Below, piece by piece: positions 8,428 to 17,215 of a stretch of 64,000 bases of DNA (its first letter is position 1; each line of letters begins with the position of its first letter). Source of the stretch: Nitrososphaerota archaeon (lineage in GTDB: Archaea; Thermoproteota; Nitrososphaeria; Nitrososphaerales; Nitrosopumilaceae); the NCBI GenBank assembly GCA_013287585.1, contig JABDDN010000002.1, positions 1 through 64,000 of the forward strand. The letters run 5' to 3'. The notes below the pieces were generated by a model that did no database searches, had not been told where the DNA came from, and saw only the letters and a program-made list of their open reading frames with translations. The translations under genes and the position numbers were made by a program.

Positions 8428-9419
8428 ATTTTTACACCCATCATAAAGGCAGTCACTATTGCAAGTACTGCAGAAAAGATAGCTAGCCTAAAAATTACAA
8501 GCCCAACTTGTTTTTCTGTCATTGGTCCACCTACCAGAATCAATCTTACTAGTGTGACAGGTGCATCTTTATCGGTAGTAGCCATAAGCCTAAAGTCATC
8601 AGTATGAGTAACTGGATTTGATTTTATCTGTCTATGTTCAATTATACGTTTAACACTTGATAAAAATAGAAATGAGTTTATCACTGCTGGCAATAATGCG
8701 ACTGCTGCTATTATTTCCACATGACCAACTATTGCTAAAACTCCATACATTGCACCAAGAGTAAGTGCTCCCGAGTCACCTGGAAATATCCTACTTGGAA
8801 ATTTATGATATTTGTAAAATGCTAATGAAACAAATCCTAATGGAAGACTTGCAAGAGCAATGTCATAATTATGAACTATAAAGAGAGAGATGGTAAGGGC
8901 AAAACTTGCAATAGTCATAAATCCGCTTGCCACGCCATTTAGAACATCAATTGAATTTATGGTATTGCCAGTTACAGGAATCATGAAAATTACTAATGCA
9001 ATATACAACTCAGGAATCCTAACAGAACCGAAGAGCGGAAACGAGAGATGCGGATCATACGTTCCGAGCAAAATAATCGGGATTGCAGAGATAGCAAGTG
9101 CAACAGGCTTAAACCATCCACCAAGAACCTTTCGATCATCTATTAGTCCTACTACAAAGGCAAGCGATGTTGTGATTAGTATGGCCAATATTTCAGCAGT
9201 AGGAAAAAAAGCATACAAAGTGAATTCAGATGCCAAAATTCCAACAAGTATAGAAGGACCTCCAGGTCTTGGCACCATGGCTCCTCCAACTCTATTGTAA
9301 TCTTTTACTGTAAGATTTCTTTTTTCTAATCCTTTTATTAGAAATGGAGTTGTTATGTAAACAGAAAAAAAGGCAATAGCTGAAACTAGGATGGCAAGAA
9401 TGATTTTGTCTAGCATCAC
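8424..9419 (-). CDS. Glycosyltransferase family 4 (polyprenyl-P GlcNAc-1-phosphate transferase type)
   Basis: 331 aa with about ten membrane helices. Diagnostic motifs of the MraY/WecA/Alg7 group are present: GLIDDRKVLGG (Mg-binding DD), GNTINSIDVLNG (NxxDxxNG) and FPGDSGALTLGA. It would load a sugar-1-phosphate from a UDP-sugar onto a polyprenyl phosphate in the cytoplasmic membrane, the first step of archaeal N-glycosylation (AglH-type role inferred). It overlaps hel308 upstream and the 77-aa membrane gene downstream by 4 bp each. Confidence 0.9.
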   Translation of the reverse strand: MMLDKIILAILVSAIAFFSVYITTPFLIKGLEKRNLTVKDYNRVGGAMVPRPGGPSILVGILASEFTLYAFFPTAEILAILITTSLAFVVGLIDDRKVLGGWFKPVALAISAIPIILLGTYDPHLSFPLFGSVRIPELYIALVIFMIPVTGNTINSIDVLNGVASGFMTIASFALTISLFIVHNYDIALASLPLGFVSLAFYKYHKFPSRIFPGDSGALTLGAMYGVLAIVGHVEIIAAVALLPAVINSFLFLSSVKRIIEHRQIKSNPVTHTDDFRLMATTDKDAPVTLVRLILVGGPMTEKQVGLVIFRLAIFSAVLAIVTAFMMGVKI

Positions 9420-11542
9420 CTTATCTTTTGTAGCTGTATCTTTATGTTTTCTGCAATGGTGGAACCTATTTTATCTATGTTTGCCAGTTTCTTAACTGAA
9501 ATTTCAGACAAATCATGCAGGTTTTGTATACCGTTCTTGTAAAGAATTCTTGAACGAATTCTTCCTATTCCACGTATCTTTACCAATTCAACAAGTTCTT
9601 CTTTTATTCCATATGATATTCTCTGTCGCATAATATTCAATTCGTCTAGAATGTCATCTCTAGTTTCGAGCTTTGCTATCTCATATAATGAATGTACAAG
9701 CCAATCTGCATTTTCCACCATTCTATGCATATCACCAGATTCTACGCCTAAATTATCTGAAAGAAAGATCTCGCTTGATTCATTTATCCAAGCATGCATT
9801 GCAAGTAAGCTTCGTGAACAGTCATATTCTGAAATATTTTCAATTAGTTCAGAAGCATTATTCTCAAGAAGGGTTCCTACCATCTCATAGTCTTTGTTTC
9901 GCAGTGAGAATTTTGGGAAGAAATCCGCCGAGATTGTAATAAGATGCAAAAAACCAAGAGTATGATTTTTTCGTTTTGAGATTTTTTGTAATGATTTTTT
10001 GAAATAAACTGCAGTGAGCGGATCTATGTATAACATAGAGGTCTTTTTACCAAATTCAGTTGCTACAAATCTCTCACCTTTTTCTTTTATTAGATTTTCT
10101 AGCTCAAGATAATCCAAGGTTATTTGGATTTTAAATTTTATCGTAGATTTCCTGTCTTGAGAACCAGACAACGTCTCTGAAAAAAATTCTATTATTTCAT
10201 TTCTCTTTATTCCAGGGTTTGTAGATATTAAGCTTAGAACATGAGTTCTTAGTGCTTTATCATCAGTTAATTTTGATTTTATGGGTTCGGGTGTTCCGTT
10301 AATGTAGTAATCAACTAACTCTGTACGATTTGAATTTCCTACAATAATTGCTTCTCCATAACTATCATATTGTGGTCTTCCAGCTCTACCACAAAGCTGT
10401 TTGTATTCCAGAACACTTATTGGTTTATTTCCTCCAAATTTTGCGTCATACCTGTTTATGTTCGAGATAATAACGCGTCTTGCTGGAAGATTCACTCCTG
10501 CTGCCAATGTAGGAGTTGATGCAATTAATTTTATTTTTCCACTTCTAAATTCAGATTCTATTGTCTCACGACAATTCTGATTAAGTCCTGCATGATGAAA
10601 CGCTACTCCTTTTTTTACAAGAGTAGCTAGGTTTTTGATTAGATCAGTATGTTCGTTATCATCAAGAATTTTTTGTGATATCTTGTCTAGTTCTTTTTTT
10701 TCCTCTTCTAACAGACTCTTTCCTATAACATCAGATGCTTTTACAGCAAGTGAGGCAGAACGTGCTCTTGTTTCTGCAAACAAAATTGCTTGACCGCCAT
10801 TTTTTAAAGAATCAATTCCAAGATCTACAGGTGGCCCCCTCATACTCGTTTCTATTTCAAATTTTTTTCCATTTTGCATTGTTACGACTCCTTGATCATA
10901 CACACCTTCCCAAAGAGGTACAGGTCTCCAGTTACTTTCTACTAACTCAGAATCCAGCCATAAAGAAATCTCGTCTGCATTTGTTACGGTGGCACTTAAA
11001 GCAAGTATCTGAGGTTTTTGTTCTAACAGTTTCAATTTTGTCAATACAATTTCAAGTGTAGGTCCTCTATCTTGATCTCCAAGAAGATGAACTTCATCAG
11101 CTATCACAAGCGAGATATCATTTATCCATTCAGCTCCATGACGAATAATAGAATCCATTTTTTCATTAGTAAGAACAAGAATATCATTTTTTCCCAGATT
11201 TTTGTCTGTTAAATCAAAATCACCAGTTGATAGTTCTACTTGTATTTTTCTACCTAAATCAATTAATTCAAGTTTTTTAAATTCAGAAAATTTTTCTGAT
11301 GCTAGAGCTTTAAGAGGACTAAGATAGACTATTTTCCCTTTTTTCTTGTAAATATGATCCAATATAGCAAGTAAAGCAATAAGCGTCTTTCCGCTAGCAG
11401 TGGGTGCTGAAACAAGGATACTTTTTCCTTCTAACAGCCCTGCTTCTACACTAGATTCCTGTGTAGGATAAAGTGTTTCATAGCCTATGGAAGAGAGAAA
11501 TTCAGTGAATTGTTTTGGAAGATCAATTTGCGATACTTTCAT
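9416..11542 (-). CDS. hel308: Hel308-type Ski2-like DNA helicase
   Basis: 708 aa. Motif I APTASGKT near residue 46, DEVHLLGD (DExH), ALSATVTN, and FHHAGLNQ...STPTLAAGVNLPAR and QLCGRAGRPQYDSYGEAII are the Hel308/Ski2 helicase blocks in order. The C-terminal RGIGRIRSRILYKNGI plus IDKIGSTIAENI is the helix-hairpin-helix autoinhibitory domain of Hel308. It unwinds forked DNA with 3'-5' polarity in replication-fork repair. It overlaps mcm by 4 bp (ATGA at 11539-11542), coupling it to the replicative helicase gene. Confidence 0.93.
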   Translation of the reverse strand: MKVSQIDLPKQFTEFLSSIGYETLYPTQESSVEAGLLEGKSILVSAPTASGKTLIALLAILDHIYKKKGKIVYLSPLKALASEKFSEFKKLELIDLGRKIQVELSTGDFDLTDKNLGKNDILVLTNEKMDSIIRHGAEWINDISLVIADEVHLLGDQDRGPTLEIVLTKLKLLEQKPQILALSATVTNADEISLWLDSELVESNWRPVPLWEGVYDQGVVTMQNGKKFEIETSMRGPPVDLGIDSLKNGGQAILFAETRARSASLAVKASDVIGKSLLEEEKKELDKISQKILDDNEHTDLIKNLATLVKKGVAFHHAGLNQNCRETIESEFRSGKIKLIASTPTLAAGVNLPARRVIISNINRYDAKFGGNKPISVLEYKQLCGRAGRPQYDSYGEAIIVGNSNRTELVDYYINGTPEPIKSKLTDDKALRTHVLSLISTNPGIKRNEIIEFFSETLSGSQDRKSTIKFKIQITLDYLELENLIKEKGERFVATEFGKKTSMLYIDPLTAVYFKKSLQKISKRKNHTLGFLHLITISADFFPKFSLRNKDYEMVGTLLENNASELIENISEYDCSRSLLAMHAWINESSEIFLSDNLGVESGDMHRMVENADWLVHSLYEIAKLETRDDILDELNIMRQRISYGIKEELVELVKIRGIGRIRSRILYKNGIQNLHDLSEISVKKLANIDKIGSTIAENIKIQLQKIR

Positions 11543-13623
11543 ACACGGTTATAATGACCGGGTTTTGATTCATAAATAGCTGACTCTCGTTGCAATTTTT
11601 TGAGATATTTACGAGCTTCTTCTTCTGTAAATTTGCCAGTCTTTACCAATTCTTTAACAAATGTCTTTTCTTCAACTGGTCTTTTTTCATCTCCTTCAAG
11701 TGACTTCATCACGTCCATAAACAACTGCATCTTTGATACTTCACTATGTGGTCTTCCCTGTAGAACTCCAAGATCAACTTGTCCAGTATTAACATCTACT
11801 CCAGCATCTTCAAGCATACTTTGTATCAAAAAGATAGCCCTTTCAGCATCTTCTACTTCTACTTGGGTCTTCATCAACAACCTAGCCCTTGCTGTTGCTA
11901 ATCTTACCAAGCCTTCAAGCTGTCTTGGGGTTACTGTTATCATTCCTTCAGATTCAACATTTCTCATCTTCATATAATATTCTAGGATTTTTTCCTCTGC
12001 CTCTGGAGTAATTACGGGTTCAATTCTTTTAGCATATGAGAGATATTTTGTGAGAATATCCACGTCAATTAGTGATTTTGTATCAGCACCAGAAGTACGA
12101 TGAAGGCTAAGAATATGCCTAGCTATTCTATTATCTCTCTCTTTAGATGGTATATCGCGTACAACAAAAATGAGATCAAATCTAGTAAGAAGAGGTATTG
12201 GGAGATTTACATTTTCTGTAATATTCTTGAAAGGATCATATTTTCCATACATTGGGTTTGCTGCCGCTAAAATCGAAGTCCTAGCATTTAGCGTAGCAAC
12301 AATTCCACCTTTTGCAATACTAGCAGATTGTTGTTCCATTACTTCATGGAGTGCACTTCTATCTTCTGGTTTCATTTTATCAAATTCATCAATACATACA
12401 AGGCCCTGATCACCAAGAACAACTGCACCTGCTTCTAGCATCATAATACCAATTTTATCACGTACTACTGCTGCTGTAAGTCCAGCTGCAGTAGAACCTC
12501 TACCAGAGGTATACAGACCCCTTGGAGCTATTCTTGCACAAAATTTTAGCATTTCACTTTTTGCAGTACCAGGATCTCCCACAAGAAAGATGTTAATGTC
12601 GCCACGAATCTTGGCACCATCAGCAAGCACTCTTTGAGTAGAACCAACAATTAAAAGCAAAATTGATTCTTTAATTATTTCATGTCCATGTATGTGAGGT
12701 GCAAATGATGCCACCAACCTATCATAAATATCAGTATTTGTTGCAAGAGATTTAATTATTTTTTCTTCATCTGGTGAAATTTCTTCTCTTTCTGTACTTC
12801 TAGAAGTTTTACCACCTCTTCCTCCAAGAAATTCTATATTGTTTCCCTGTATTCGCAATCTGTAGATTCCAGTTTTTCCGCGCATTGATGGAATGTGTTC
12901 TTGTTCAATTCGTACTAGTCCTGTAAGAATTACACGATCCCCAGGTCTTGCATTATCAACTAGATCCTGTAATACTGTAACATCTACATAATGCGGTAGC
13001 TGCCCAGGTGGCAGATCTTCTGGCAATTCTTGTAGTCTTACCATTTGAAAATCTATGAAGCGGCTCTTCTCAGGACTAATTTCCAAGTCCCTATGAGTAC
13101 ATTTTCCATCACTACACTTCAATGGTGCATTAAACTCAAGTCCTTTTTCTTGAACTATATGAGTTTCGTGAGCGTCGGGACAAATGTATACAAGTTCTTT
13201 TGCAAGTGGTTTTATTTCAGATGATCTTACTACCATTCCCGATACACTTGTCATTTTTCCAATGACTTCGGCGTTTATCTCACGTAAGCTACGTTGTGCA
13301 GGATAGTTTGCAATTCTTACTCTAACATCATGTCTAATTTTTTCCGCATATTGTGGAAATCTCTCCTTAAGAATATCTTTTATCGCACCAGCAAACATGG
13401 TTAGAATTTCATCTGGATCAGTATTAAAAACAGATTCGATCTCTGGAACAGATACGAGATCATTATAATCAACTACAAGATATTGTATTTTCTTTGCCAT
13501 CATCTGATCTATTTCGTCTACATATTTGTAAGTGCCAGATTTGTCTTTGAATTGAGTTAGAAATTCTTTTACCCGATCTGTACGATTTTCTTTAGAGTGT
13601 ATTGATTCAGATTGTGCTGTTAT
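11539..13623 (-). CDS. mcm: Replicative helicase MCM, probable AUA start
   Basis: Conserved MCM blocks are present: the N-terminal zinc/OB region (YICPDAHETH, CSDGKCTHRD), Walker A GDPGTAKSEML, Walker B VCIDEFDKM, the arginine-finger segment LTRFDLIFVV and a C-terminal winged helix. The first ATG (13503) would give 654 aa but cuts the conserved N-terminal helix: the frame remains open to 13630 and codes for RVKEFLTQFKDKSGTYKYVD just before IDQMM. No ATG, GTG or TTG exists in that extension. An ATA at 13621-13623 overlaps the TAA of the GINS gene (ATAA), mirroring the ATGA overlaps of the rest of the operon, and would give 694 aa. The exact start is inference; the N-terminal extension is strongly supported. 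Confidence 0.88.
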   Translation of the reverse strand: MTAQSESIHSKENRTDRVKEFLTQFKDKSGTYKYVDEIDQMMAKKIQYLVVDYNDLVSVPEIESVFNTDPDEILTMFAGAIKDILKERFPQYAEKIRHDVRVRIANYPAQRSLREINAEVIGKMTSVSGMVVRSSEIKPLAKELVYICPDAHETHIVQEKGLEFNAPLKCSDGKCTHRDLEISPEKSRFIDFQMVRLQELPEDLPPGQLPHYVDVTVLQDLVDNARPGDRVILTGLVRIEQEHIPSMRGKTGIYRLRIQGNNIEFLGGRGGKTSRSTEREEISPDEEKIIKSLATNTDIYDRLVASFAPHIHGHEIIKESILLLIVGSTQRVLADGAKIRGDINIFLVGDPGTAKSEMLKFCARIAPRGLYTSGRGSTAAGLTAAVVRDKIGIMMLEAGAVVLGDQGLVCIDEFDKMKPEDRSALHEVMEQQSASIAKGGIVATLNARTSILAAANPMYGKYDPFKNITENVNLPIPLLTRFDLIFVVRDIPSKERDNRIARHILSLHRTSGADTKSLIDVDILTKYLSYAKRIEPVITPEAEEKILEYYMKMRNVESEGMITVTPRQLEGLVRLATARARLLMKTQVEVEDAERAIFLIQSMLEDAGVDVNTGQVDLGVLQGRPHSEVSKMQLFMDVMKSLEGDEKRPVEEKTFVKELVKTGKFTEEEARKYLKKLQRESAIYESKPGHYNRV

Positions 13624-14135
13624 TTCTTGTCACCTAAGATTTGTTTGTTAAAAGCAACGCTCTGTAAATGTATCGCATTAAATAATGCACGTTCTTCTAT
13701 TGATAGTTTTTTTGCAAGATCAGATGTCATCTTTGAAGAGTCTCCAAGTCTGATTATTTTCCCTTGTCTTTTTCTCATAAGAGTATTTAACATACTTTCT
13801 ACTTTGTCACGATCTTGTTGTGGAAGCCTTTGTATGTATGAATTTAGTTTAATATAAAAATCAGAATCAAGAGTGGATAAATCAAAGTCACCTTGAACAT
13901 TTTCCTTTACTAGTGCTTGTTTCAAAGCAACAATCATGTCAGTATCCTGAATATCTACAAGTTTTTCCATTGCTAATACTTCTGCTACCCAACGTGATAT
14001 GCTCAAAATTTCGCCATGTTTTGCTTCTATTGATACGTCTGGTGTATCGATCTTTATATCGCGATTAAAAGTAACTTTAACATCTTGTAGGCGATATCCA
14101 ATGGTATGAAGTTGAGTCAGATCTAATATATTCAA
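13620..14135 (-). CDS. GINS complex subunit (probably Gins23-type)
   Basis: 171 aa from a TTG. An N-terminal short domain with KHGEILSISRWVAEVL resembles the GINS B domain. The C-terminal helical part with LMRKRQGKIIRLG and LSIEERALFNAIH resembles the A domain. The B-then-A order and position immediately before mcm match the Gins23 arrangement described in Sulfolobus; similarity is weak, as usual for GINS, so the subtype is tentative. GINS joins MCM (and archaeal Cdc45/RecJ) in the replicative CMG helicase. It heads the operon and is divergent from rfcS. Confidence 0.75.
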   Translation of the reverse strand: MNILDLTQLHTIGYRLQDVKVTFNRDIKIDTPDVSIEAKHGEILSISRWVAEVLAMEKLVDIQDTDMIVALKQALVKENVQGDFDLSTLDSDFYIKLNSYIQRLPQQDRDKVESMLNTLMRKRQGKIIRLGDSSKMTSDLAKKLSIEERALFNAIHLQSVAFNKQILGDKK

Positions 14136-14258
14136 TATGCGTCAAGCATGCTCCGTTCAGGCATTTAACTAATGCGATCGATCAATTCTGTTAACAACTT
14201 GCTTTGATCATTTGATCTTAGCCGTAATTTTATTAGTGAGAGAGAAACGTTACAGCCT

Positions 14259-15212
14259 ATGACTGAGACTTCTATGTGGGTAGAAAAGTACCGTCCCATG
14301 AAGCTTTCTTCTATAATAAACCAAAAGGAGATCATTGGAAGTCTGAAATCCCTTTTGAAAAATACCGCTGAAATGCCACATCTTATGTTTTCTGGATCTG
14401 CAGGCGTTGGCAAAACTACCACGGCATTATGTCTGGCAAGAGAAATTCTAGGGGATAATTGGAAAGATCACACCCTTGAGCTGAATGCCTCAGATGAACG
14501 TGGCATAAACATGGTAAGAGATAGAGTGAAAAAATTTGCACGTTTTTCAGGACTTGATACAAAAATTCCATTCAAATTAATAATTTTAGACGAAGCAGAT
14601 GAAATGACCTCGGATGCACAAACAGCCTTACGTAGAATTATAGAAGATACTGCCAGATATTGCAGGTTTATCTTAATTGCAAATAATATATCAAAAATCA
14701 TAGATCCACTTCAGAGTAGATGTGCTGTTTTCAAGTTTACAAGAATCTCTGAAGGGGATATAGTATCACATCTAGAGGAAATTTGTAAAAAAGAGAAAAT
14801 AAAGTTTGAACAAAAGGGACTTGAAACCATACAAGATTATTCTGAAGGAGACATGCGTCATTCCATCAACATATTACAAGCAACAGCAAGCCTTGGAATC
14901 GTAAATGAGTCAAATGTAAAAGCAGCATCTGGCCTTACAAAGACAAATGATGTTGGTGAGATCTTGAGTCTTGCCATAGCAGGGAAATTATCTGATGCTA
15001 GAAACAAAATGATTGAATTAATCAAAGTCTATGGAATGTCAGAATCAGACTTTTTGAAATATTTGAATGAATATGCATACAAAATCAAAACCACTCATCT
15101 TTCTGAAATATTAGAATCAATAGCAAAATATGATTACAGATTAATTATTGGTGCAAATCCAGAAATTCAGTTATCTGCACTTTTAGCAGAGCTTGGAAAA
15201 ATAGGAAAATAA
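14259..15212 (+). CDS. rfcS: Replication factor C small subunit
   Basis: 317 aa, standard RfcS length. WVEKYRPMKLSSII, Walker A SGSAGVGKTTTAL, Walker B ILDEADEM, the sensor-1/SRC region DPLQSRCAVFKF and YSEGDMRHSINILQA are all present. It forms the clamp loader for PCNA with the large subunit (not in this window). The ATG at 14259 is followed by MTETSMWVEKYRP, a usual start. It is divergent from the GINS-mcm-hel308 operon, so the intergenic 14136-14258 probably drives both replication transcripts. Confidence 0.95.
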   Translation: MTETSMWVEKYRPMKLSSIINQKEIIGSLKSLLKNTAEMPHLMFSGSAGVGKTTTALCLAREILGDNWKDHTLELNASDERGINMVRDRVKKFARFSGLDTKIPFKLIILDEADEMTSDAQTALRRIIEDTARYCRFILIANNISKIIDPLQSRCAVFKFTRISEGDIVSHLEEICKKEKIKFEQKGLETIQDYSEGDMRHSINILQATASLGIVNESNVKAASGLTKTNDVGEILSLAIAGKLSDARNKMIELIKVYGMSESDFLKYLNEYAYKIKTTHLSEILESIAKYDYRLIIGANPEIQLSALLAELGKIGK

Positions 15213-15215
15213 TAG

Positions 15216-15299
15216 CGCAGAGAGAGGGATTTGAACCCCCGCGTGCTTGCGCACATAGGCTCTCAAGGCCCACGCCATGCCGGGCTAGGCGACCTCTGC
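15216..15299 (-). tRNA. tRNA-Ser (anticodon UGA)
   Basis: 84-nt class II tRNA with acceptor GCAGAGG/TCTCTGC and discriminator G, as expected for serine. The anticodon stem TGGGC/GCCTA encloses CTTGAGA, so the anticodon is TGA. A long variable arm (TGTGCGCAAGCACGC) forms its own hairpin. CCA is not encoded. The gene starts three bases after the rfcS stop on the opposite strand. Confidence 0.93.
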
Positions 15300-15434
15300 A
15301 GTTTCTGTTCATAAAAACTAGTTAAAATTTGTTTAAAACATCATACAGTTTTTGTTATCAATTATAACAATACAAAAATAAAAATTGGTACCTACTAGAA
15401 ATACAAATTAAAAATAAATAAAGAATTGAAAAGT

Positions 15435-15968
15435 TTAGTGGTGTGCGTGTGGATTGACAGAACCTGTTTCCATTTTTGTAAAGGTTCCTGCTGCCTTCTC
15501 ATGAGCTTCAAGATTTGACTGATCAACTTTGATTGCTTGTGGAGGACAAACGGAGACGCAAGCCATGCACCAAATGCAATCATGTTCTCTTATAGGATCT
15601 GCCTTGTCTGTGAAATCTGCACGATGTTCTTTTTCAGAACTTCCAGTTCCAGCAAATTTTTGATCTTTAGCTTTGACTGCTGGAACATCTTTTTCAGTTC
15701 TATACCACTGAAAAACTTGTACTGGGCAAGCTTCAATGCATGCACCATCTGCAACACAAGAATCCCAGTCTACTGCGACCATTGTGCCACTTACACCTAT
15801 TGGTTCTAGTTTCTCACCACGGGCCTTGTATGAAGCGATAACTTCAGCGTTTTCAGCTGCTTCTGCCTTTCTACCTGGGCCCCACATAAAGTGGAAATGT
15901 TCACCATCTTCAAGCGCTATTTTTCCAATTGGTTTCAATCCTTTTGGAAAATCTTCTGGTATTGGCAT
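15435..15968 (-). CDS. Sulfolobus-type dicluster (7Fe/8Fe) ferredoxin
   Basis: 177 aa. An N-terminal extension precedes [29 protein letters not shown]. The first cluster motif is CxxDxxCxxxCP, with Asp where the second Cys would be, as in archaeal [3Fe-4S] sites; the second, [12 protein letters not shown], is a complete [4Fe-4S] site. Both the extension and the Asp pattern match the zinc-containing ferredoxins of Sulfolobus. It ends in an NPHAHH tail. The ATG at 15968 lies about 27 bp from a TATTTAAA box (15991-15998), so it is leaderless and transcribed separately from its paralogue upstream. Confidence 0.88.
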   Translation of the reverse strand: MPIPEDFPKGLKPIGKIALEDGEHFHFMWGPGRKAEAAENAEVIASYKARGEKLEPIGVSGTMVAVDWDSCVADGACIEACPVQVFQWYRTEKDVPAVKAKDQKFAGTGSSEKEHRADFTDKADPIREHDCIWCMACVSVCPPQAIKVDQSNLEAHEKAAGTFTKMETGSVNPHAHH

Positions 15969-16019
15969 AGGAAGTTGTCGATTAATATGTTATTTAAACC
16001 TAGACAATATTAGTTTAAA

Positions 16020-16466
16020 CTAACTGAACCTTGCGATCTCTTTTTCATGAATATCCATGATTGCTTGATCAACTTTGATTGCTTTTGTTGGACAGACTTC
16101 TACACATGCCATACACCATATACAATCTGCCTCTTTAACTGGGCTTGCCTTATCTGTATAGTCTTTCCTGTCATTTCTTCCAGTTTCTCCAGGATTTTTG
16201 TACCATTCAAATACTTTAACAGGACAACTAAGAAGACAAACCCCATCAGCTATACAAGAATCCCAATCTACTGCAACAAAAGTGCCATGAATTCCCATTG
16301 GTTTGATTTCTTCTCCATTTTCTGCATATGCTGCCTTGACTTTTTGATCAGAAGCAGCTTCAGCAAGTCTTCCTGGACCCCAAACAAGGTGAAAGTTATC
16401 GCTTAGAGGATCTTTAAATTTTTCAATAGCAATATGGTTTTTTGGAAAATTTGAATCTATAGGCAT
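16020..16466 (-). CDS. Second Sulfolobus-type dicluster ferredoxin
   Basis: 148 aa from ATG 16466; a GTG three codons earlier (16475) is less likely because a TTTAAATA box lies about 26 bp before 16466. The architecture equals that of the neighbouring paralogue: [29 protein letters not shown] (CxxDxxCxxxCP) then [13 protein letters not shown] likely electron carrier between 2-oxoacid:ferredoxin oxidoreductases, the FNR-like flavoprotein and other redox enzymes. The tandem paralogues differ mainly in the linker between clusters and in the tail. Confidence 0.88.
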   Translation of the reverse strand: MPIDSNFPKNHIAIEKFKDPLSDNFHLVWGPGRLAEAASDQKVKAAYAENGEEIKPMGIHGTFVAVDWDSCIADGVCLLSCPVKVFEWYKNPGETGRNDRKDYTDKASPVKEADCIWCMACVEVCPTKAIKVDQAIMDIHEKEIARFS

Positions 16467-16543
16467 GAAGATCACGTTATGGTTTACTTATTTAAAGTGT
16501 ATACAAGATAAATTCATATCTTCACTTCCGTTGTCTTGACTCA

Positions 16544-17215
16544 ATGGGAATTTTCAAATACGATGTTTATCGCAGTCCTAACGTAGGAATATACACTAAA
16601 TGTAATGATAATTTTGTTTTTTTACCCAACGGCTTTGCAACATCAAAAGCAAAAAACCTATCAGAATTTCTACAAACTGATTACGTTTTTACTTCAGTAG
16701 CAAACACAAGATTGCTTGGACCTCTCATGGTTGTTAACAATAAGGGAATGTTATTACCACGTAATTGTTTAGAAGAAGAACTTTTACATCTCAAAAAATC
16801 AACTGGTCTTAATATAGATATTTTAGAAACCAAACATACTGCGATTGGGAATTTGATCTGTGTTAATGATAAAGGCGGAATAATGTCTCCTTTGATTCCA
16901 AATGAATTTGTAAAGAAGGTAGAAGACGTATTAGGAATAGAGGTATTGCAGAAAAGGGTTGCAGGCTATCACCAAGATGGCGCTATGGCTATTGCTACAT
17001 CACATGGAGGAATTATTCATCCAAATACCGAAGAAGATGACATCAAAGTTTTTTCTGAAGTGTTAGGAGTAGAACTTGAACCTGCAACAATAAACGGTGG
17101 CTCTCCATATCTTGCATCAGGCATACTAGCAAATAACAAATCGCTTGTAGTAGGAACCTTGACGAATGGGCCTGAACTTGTAATGCTTACAAGAGCATTT
17201 AGAGTTGAAGACTAG
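16544..17215 (+). CDS. eif6: Translation initiation factor 6 (aIF6)
   Basis: 223 aa, full length for aIF6. The pentein-repeat pattern is clear (NVGIYTKCND, LLGPLMVVNNKGMLLP, TAIGNLICVNDKGGIMSP, GAMAIATSHGGIIHP, ASGILANNKSLVVGTLTNGPEL). It binds the large ribosomal subunit and prevents premature subunit joining. The last 17 bases overlap the convergent hisS gene. Confidence 0.95.
   Translation: MGIFKYDVYRSPNVGIYTKCNDNFVFLPNGFATSKAKNLSEFLQTDYVFTSVANTRLLGPLMVVNNKGMLLPRNCLEEELLHLKKSTGLNIDILETKHTAIGNLICVNDKGGIMSPLIPNEFVKKVEDVLGIEVLQKRVAGYHQDGAMAIATSHGGIIHPNTEEDDIKVFSEVLGVELEPATINGGSPYLASGILANNKSLVVGTLTNGPELVMLTRAFRVED

Noticed and set aside
11539-13503. MCM starting at ATG 13503 (654 aa)
   Set aside because: It removes conserved N-terminal MCM sequence encoded in the open frame just upstream, so I extended the gene.
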